Shown: piece by piece, positions 6,563-7,055 of the stretch
Layout of the letters: each line of letters opens with the position of its first letter
How positions within the stretch are numbered: position 1 is the stretch's first letter
NCBI GenBank assembly: GCA_017618935.1
Contig: JAFZTG010000232.1
Span: forward strand, 1-7,055
Direction: 5' to 3'
DNA: 7,055 nucleotides
Origin: Bacteroidales bacterium
GTDB lineage: Bacteria > Bacteroidota > Bacteroidia > Bacteroidales > UBA1715
The notes under the pieces: generated by a model
Told to the model about the DNA's origin: nothing
The model's database searches: none
Seen by the model: the letters and a program-made list of their open reading frames with translations, nothing else
Made by a program: the position numbers and the translations under genes

Positions 6563-6629
6563 AATTATGAGTTAATAGTTATGAATTATGAGTTACTCAT
6601 TGTGCATTATGAATTGTGCATTGTACATT
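6563..6629. repeat. Short degenerate AT-rich direct repeats between ilvD and ilvB
   Basis: AATTATGAGTTA occurs twice, at 6563-6574 and 6584-6595. ATTGTGCATT occurs at 6599-6608 and 6613-6622, with an overlapping near-copy ATTGTACATT at 6620-6629. Linking pieces such as TTATGAATT are of the same type. The array fills almost the entire ilvD-ilvB gap and its last unit runs into the ilvD stop codon (6628-6630). Similar ATTATGAATT/ATTGTGCATT arrays are, from memory, widespread in Bacteroidota intergenic DNA; their origin and role are unclear. Confidence 0.7.
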
Positions 6630-7055
6630 ATTCAATCACGCGAACGCCGCCAAGATCAGCCGAAGCAACGTTTTGGGCATATACTTTCAGCGAATCGGGA
6701 ACGAAACGCTCTCTGTTCGGTTTGAAAGCGTTTTTGCCTTTTGCAAGTTCCTCGGTTCTACGTTTTTCCATTTCTTGGTCGGAGATGAGAAGTTCCACCT
6801 TACGGTTAGGAATGTCGAACAAGATTGAATCTCCGTCGCGTACCAATCCGATTTCGCCACCACTTGCAGCTTCAGGCGATACGTGTCCGATTGATAATCC
6901 CGATGTTCCGCCAGAGAAACGACCATCGGTGATGAGTGCACACGCCTTGCCCAAATGTTTTGATTTCAAATATGAAGTAGGGTAGAGCATTTCCTGCATG
7001 CCCGGACCACCTTTCGGACCTTCGTAGATGATGACAACCACGTCGCCTGCCTGAA
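6628..7055 (-). CDS. ilvD: Dihydroxyacid dehydratase, C-terminal part only (5' end outside window)
   Basis: The frame is open from the right edge to the stop at 6628, showing the last 141 residues of a protein normally of about 550-620. IlvD is an Fe-S enzyme of the cytoplasm that dehydrates 2,3-dihydroxy-isovalerate and 2,3-dihydroxy-3-methylvalerate to the 2-oxo acids that precede valine and isoleucine. Visible signatures are [18 protein letters not shown] near the start, the IlvD/Edd family signature [12 protein letters not shown] (its Ser codon at 6913-6915 is in the loop proposed to supply the catalytic base), [11 protein letters not shown], and the C-terminal [15 protein letters not shown] at 7041 is internal, since conserved IlvD sequence (QAGD) continues to its right. 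It is upstream of ilvB in the same direction, 71 bases apart, giving the operon order ilvD-ilvB-ilvN. The operon promoter and any leader control lie outside the window. Confidence 0.95.
   Translation of the reverse strand, partial: QAGDVVVIIYEGPKGGPGMQEMLYPTSYLKSKHLGKACALITDGRFSGGTSGLSIGHVSPEAASGGEIGLVRDGDSILFDIPNRKVELLISDQEMEKRRTEELAKGKNAFKPNRERFVPDSLKVYAQNVASADLGGVRVIE

Noticed and set aside
6581..6985. Rightward 134-codon open frame opposite the end of ilvD, beginning with a repetitive [17 protein letters not shown] peptide
   Set aside because: The repetitive start is a translation of the intergenic direct repeats and the rest is antisense to the clearly conserved IlvD C-terminus.
6628..7041. 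GTG at 7041 as a start for a short stand-alone protein
   Set aside because: Conserved IlvD residues (QAGD) continue in frame to the window edge, so this is an internal codon of a truncated gene.

Overview
The window looks like a chromosomal segment from a Bacteroidota bacterium, most plausibly of the order Bacteroidales; the order is an inference from general resemblance. The evidence is: two proteins with a C-terminal type IX secretion (T9SS type A) sorting domain, signal peptides in which Gln follows the predicted cleavage site, a lipoprotein with a FISUMP-like domain of a kind common in this group, a TAnnTTTG-type -7 promoter element, start codons without clear Shine-Dalgarno sequences, and AT-rich intergenic DNA.

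Left part (1-4149): cell-envelope and secreted proteins. A leftward gene cut by the window edge (1-772) encodes an exported MORN-like repeat protein of the YwqK type. It is divergent from a rightward lipoprotein gene (1006-1989). Two rightward genes follow (2088-3293 and 3361-4149), encoding secreted proteins that share a body motif series and an almost identical sorting domain. Their conserved 3' ends form a 192-bp direct repeat. None of these four genes can be given a biochemical function from sequence alone.

Middle (4150-4325): the convergent interval. It holds a 68-bp REP-like palindrome doublet with 11-bp outer arms. On the minus strand, one of its hairpins is followed by a T-rich run and may serve as the terminator of the ilv genes.

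Right part (4326-7055): a leftward branched-chain amino acid operon in transcription order ilvD (3' part only), ilvB, ilvN. IlvB and IlvN form acetohydroxyacid synthase, the first common enzyme of valine, leucine and isoleucine synthesis, and IlvD is the dihydroxyacid dehydratase later in the pathway. The enzyme between them, ilvC, is not in the window. The ilvD-ilvB gap carries short degenerate AT-rich direct repeats.

I see no mobile-element gene, CRISPR array, tRNA or rRNA, and no convincing new defence or biosynthetic system. The most interesting features are the conserved T9SS tail repeat and the two intergenic repeat families.
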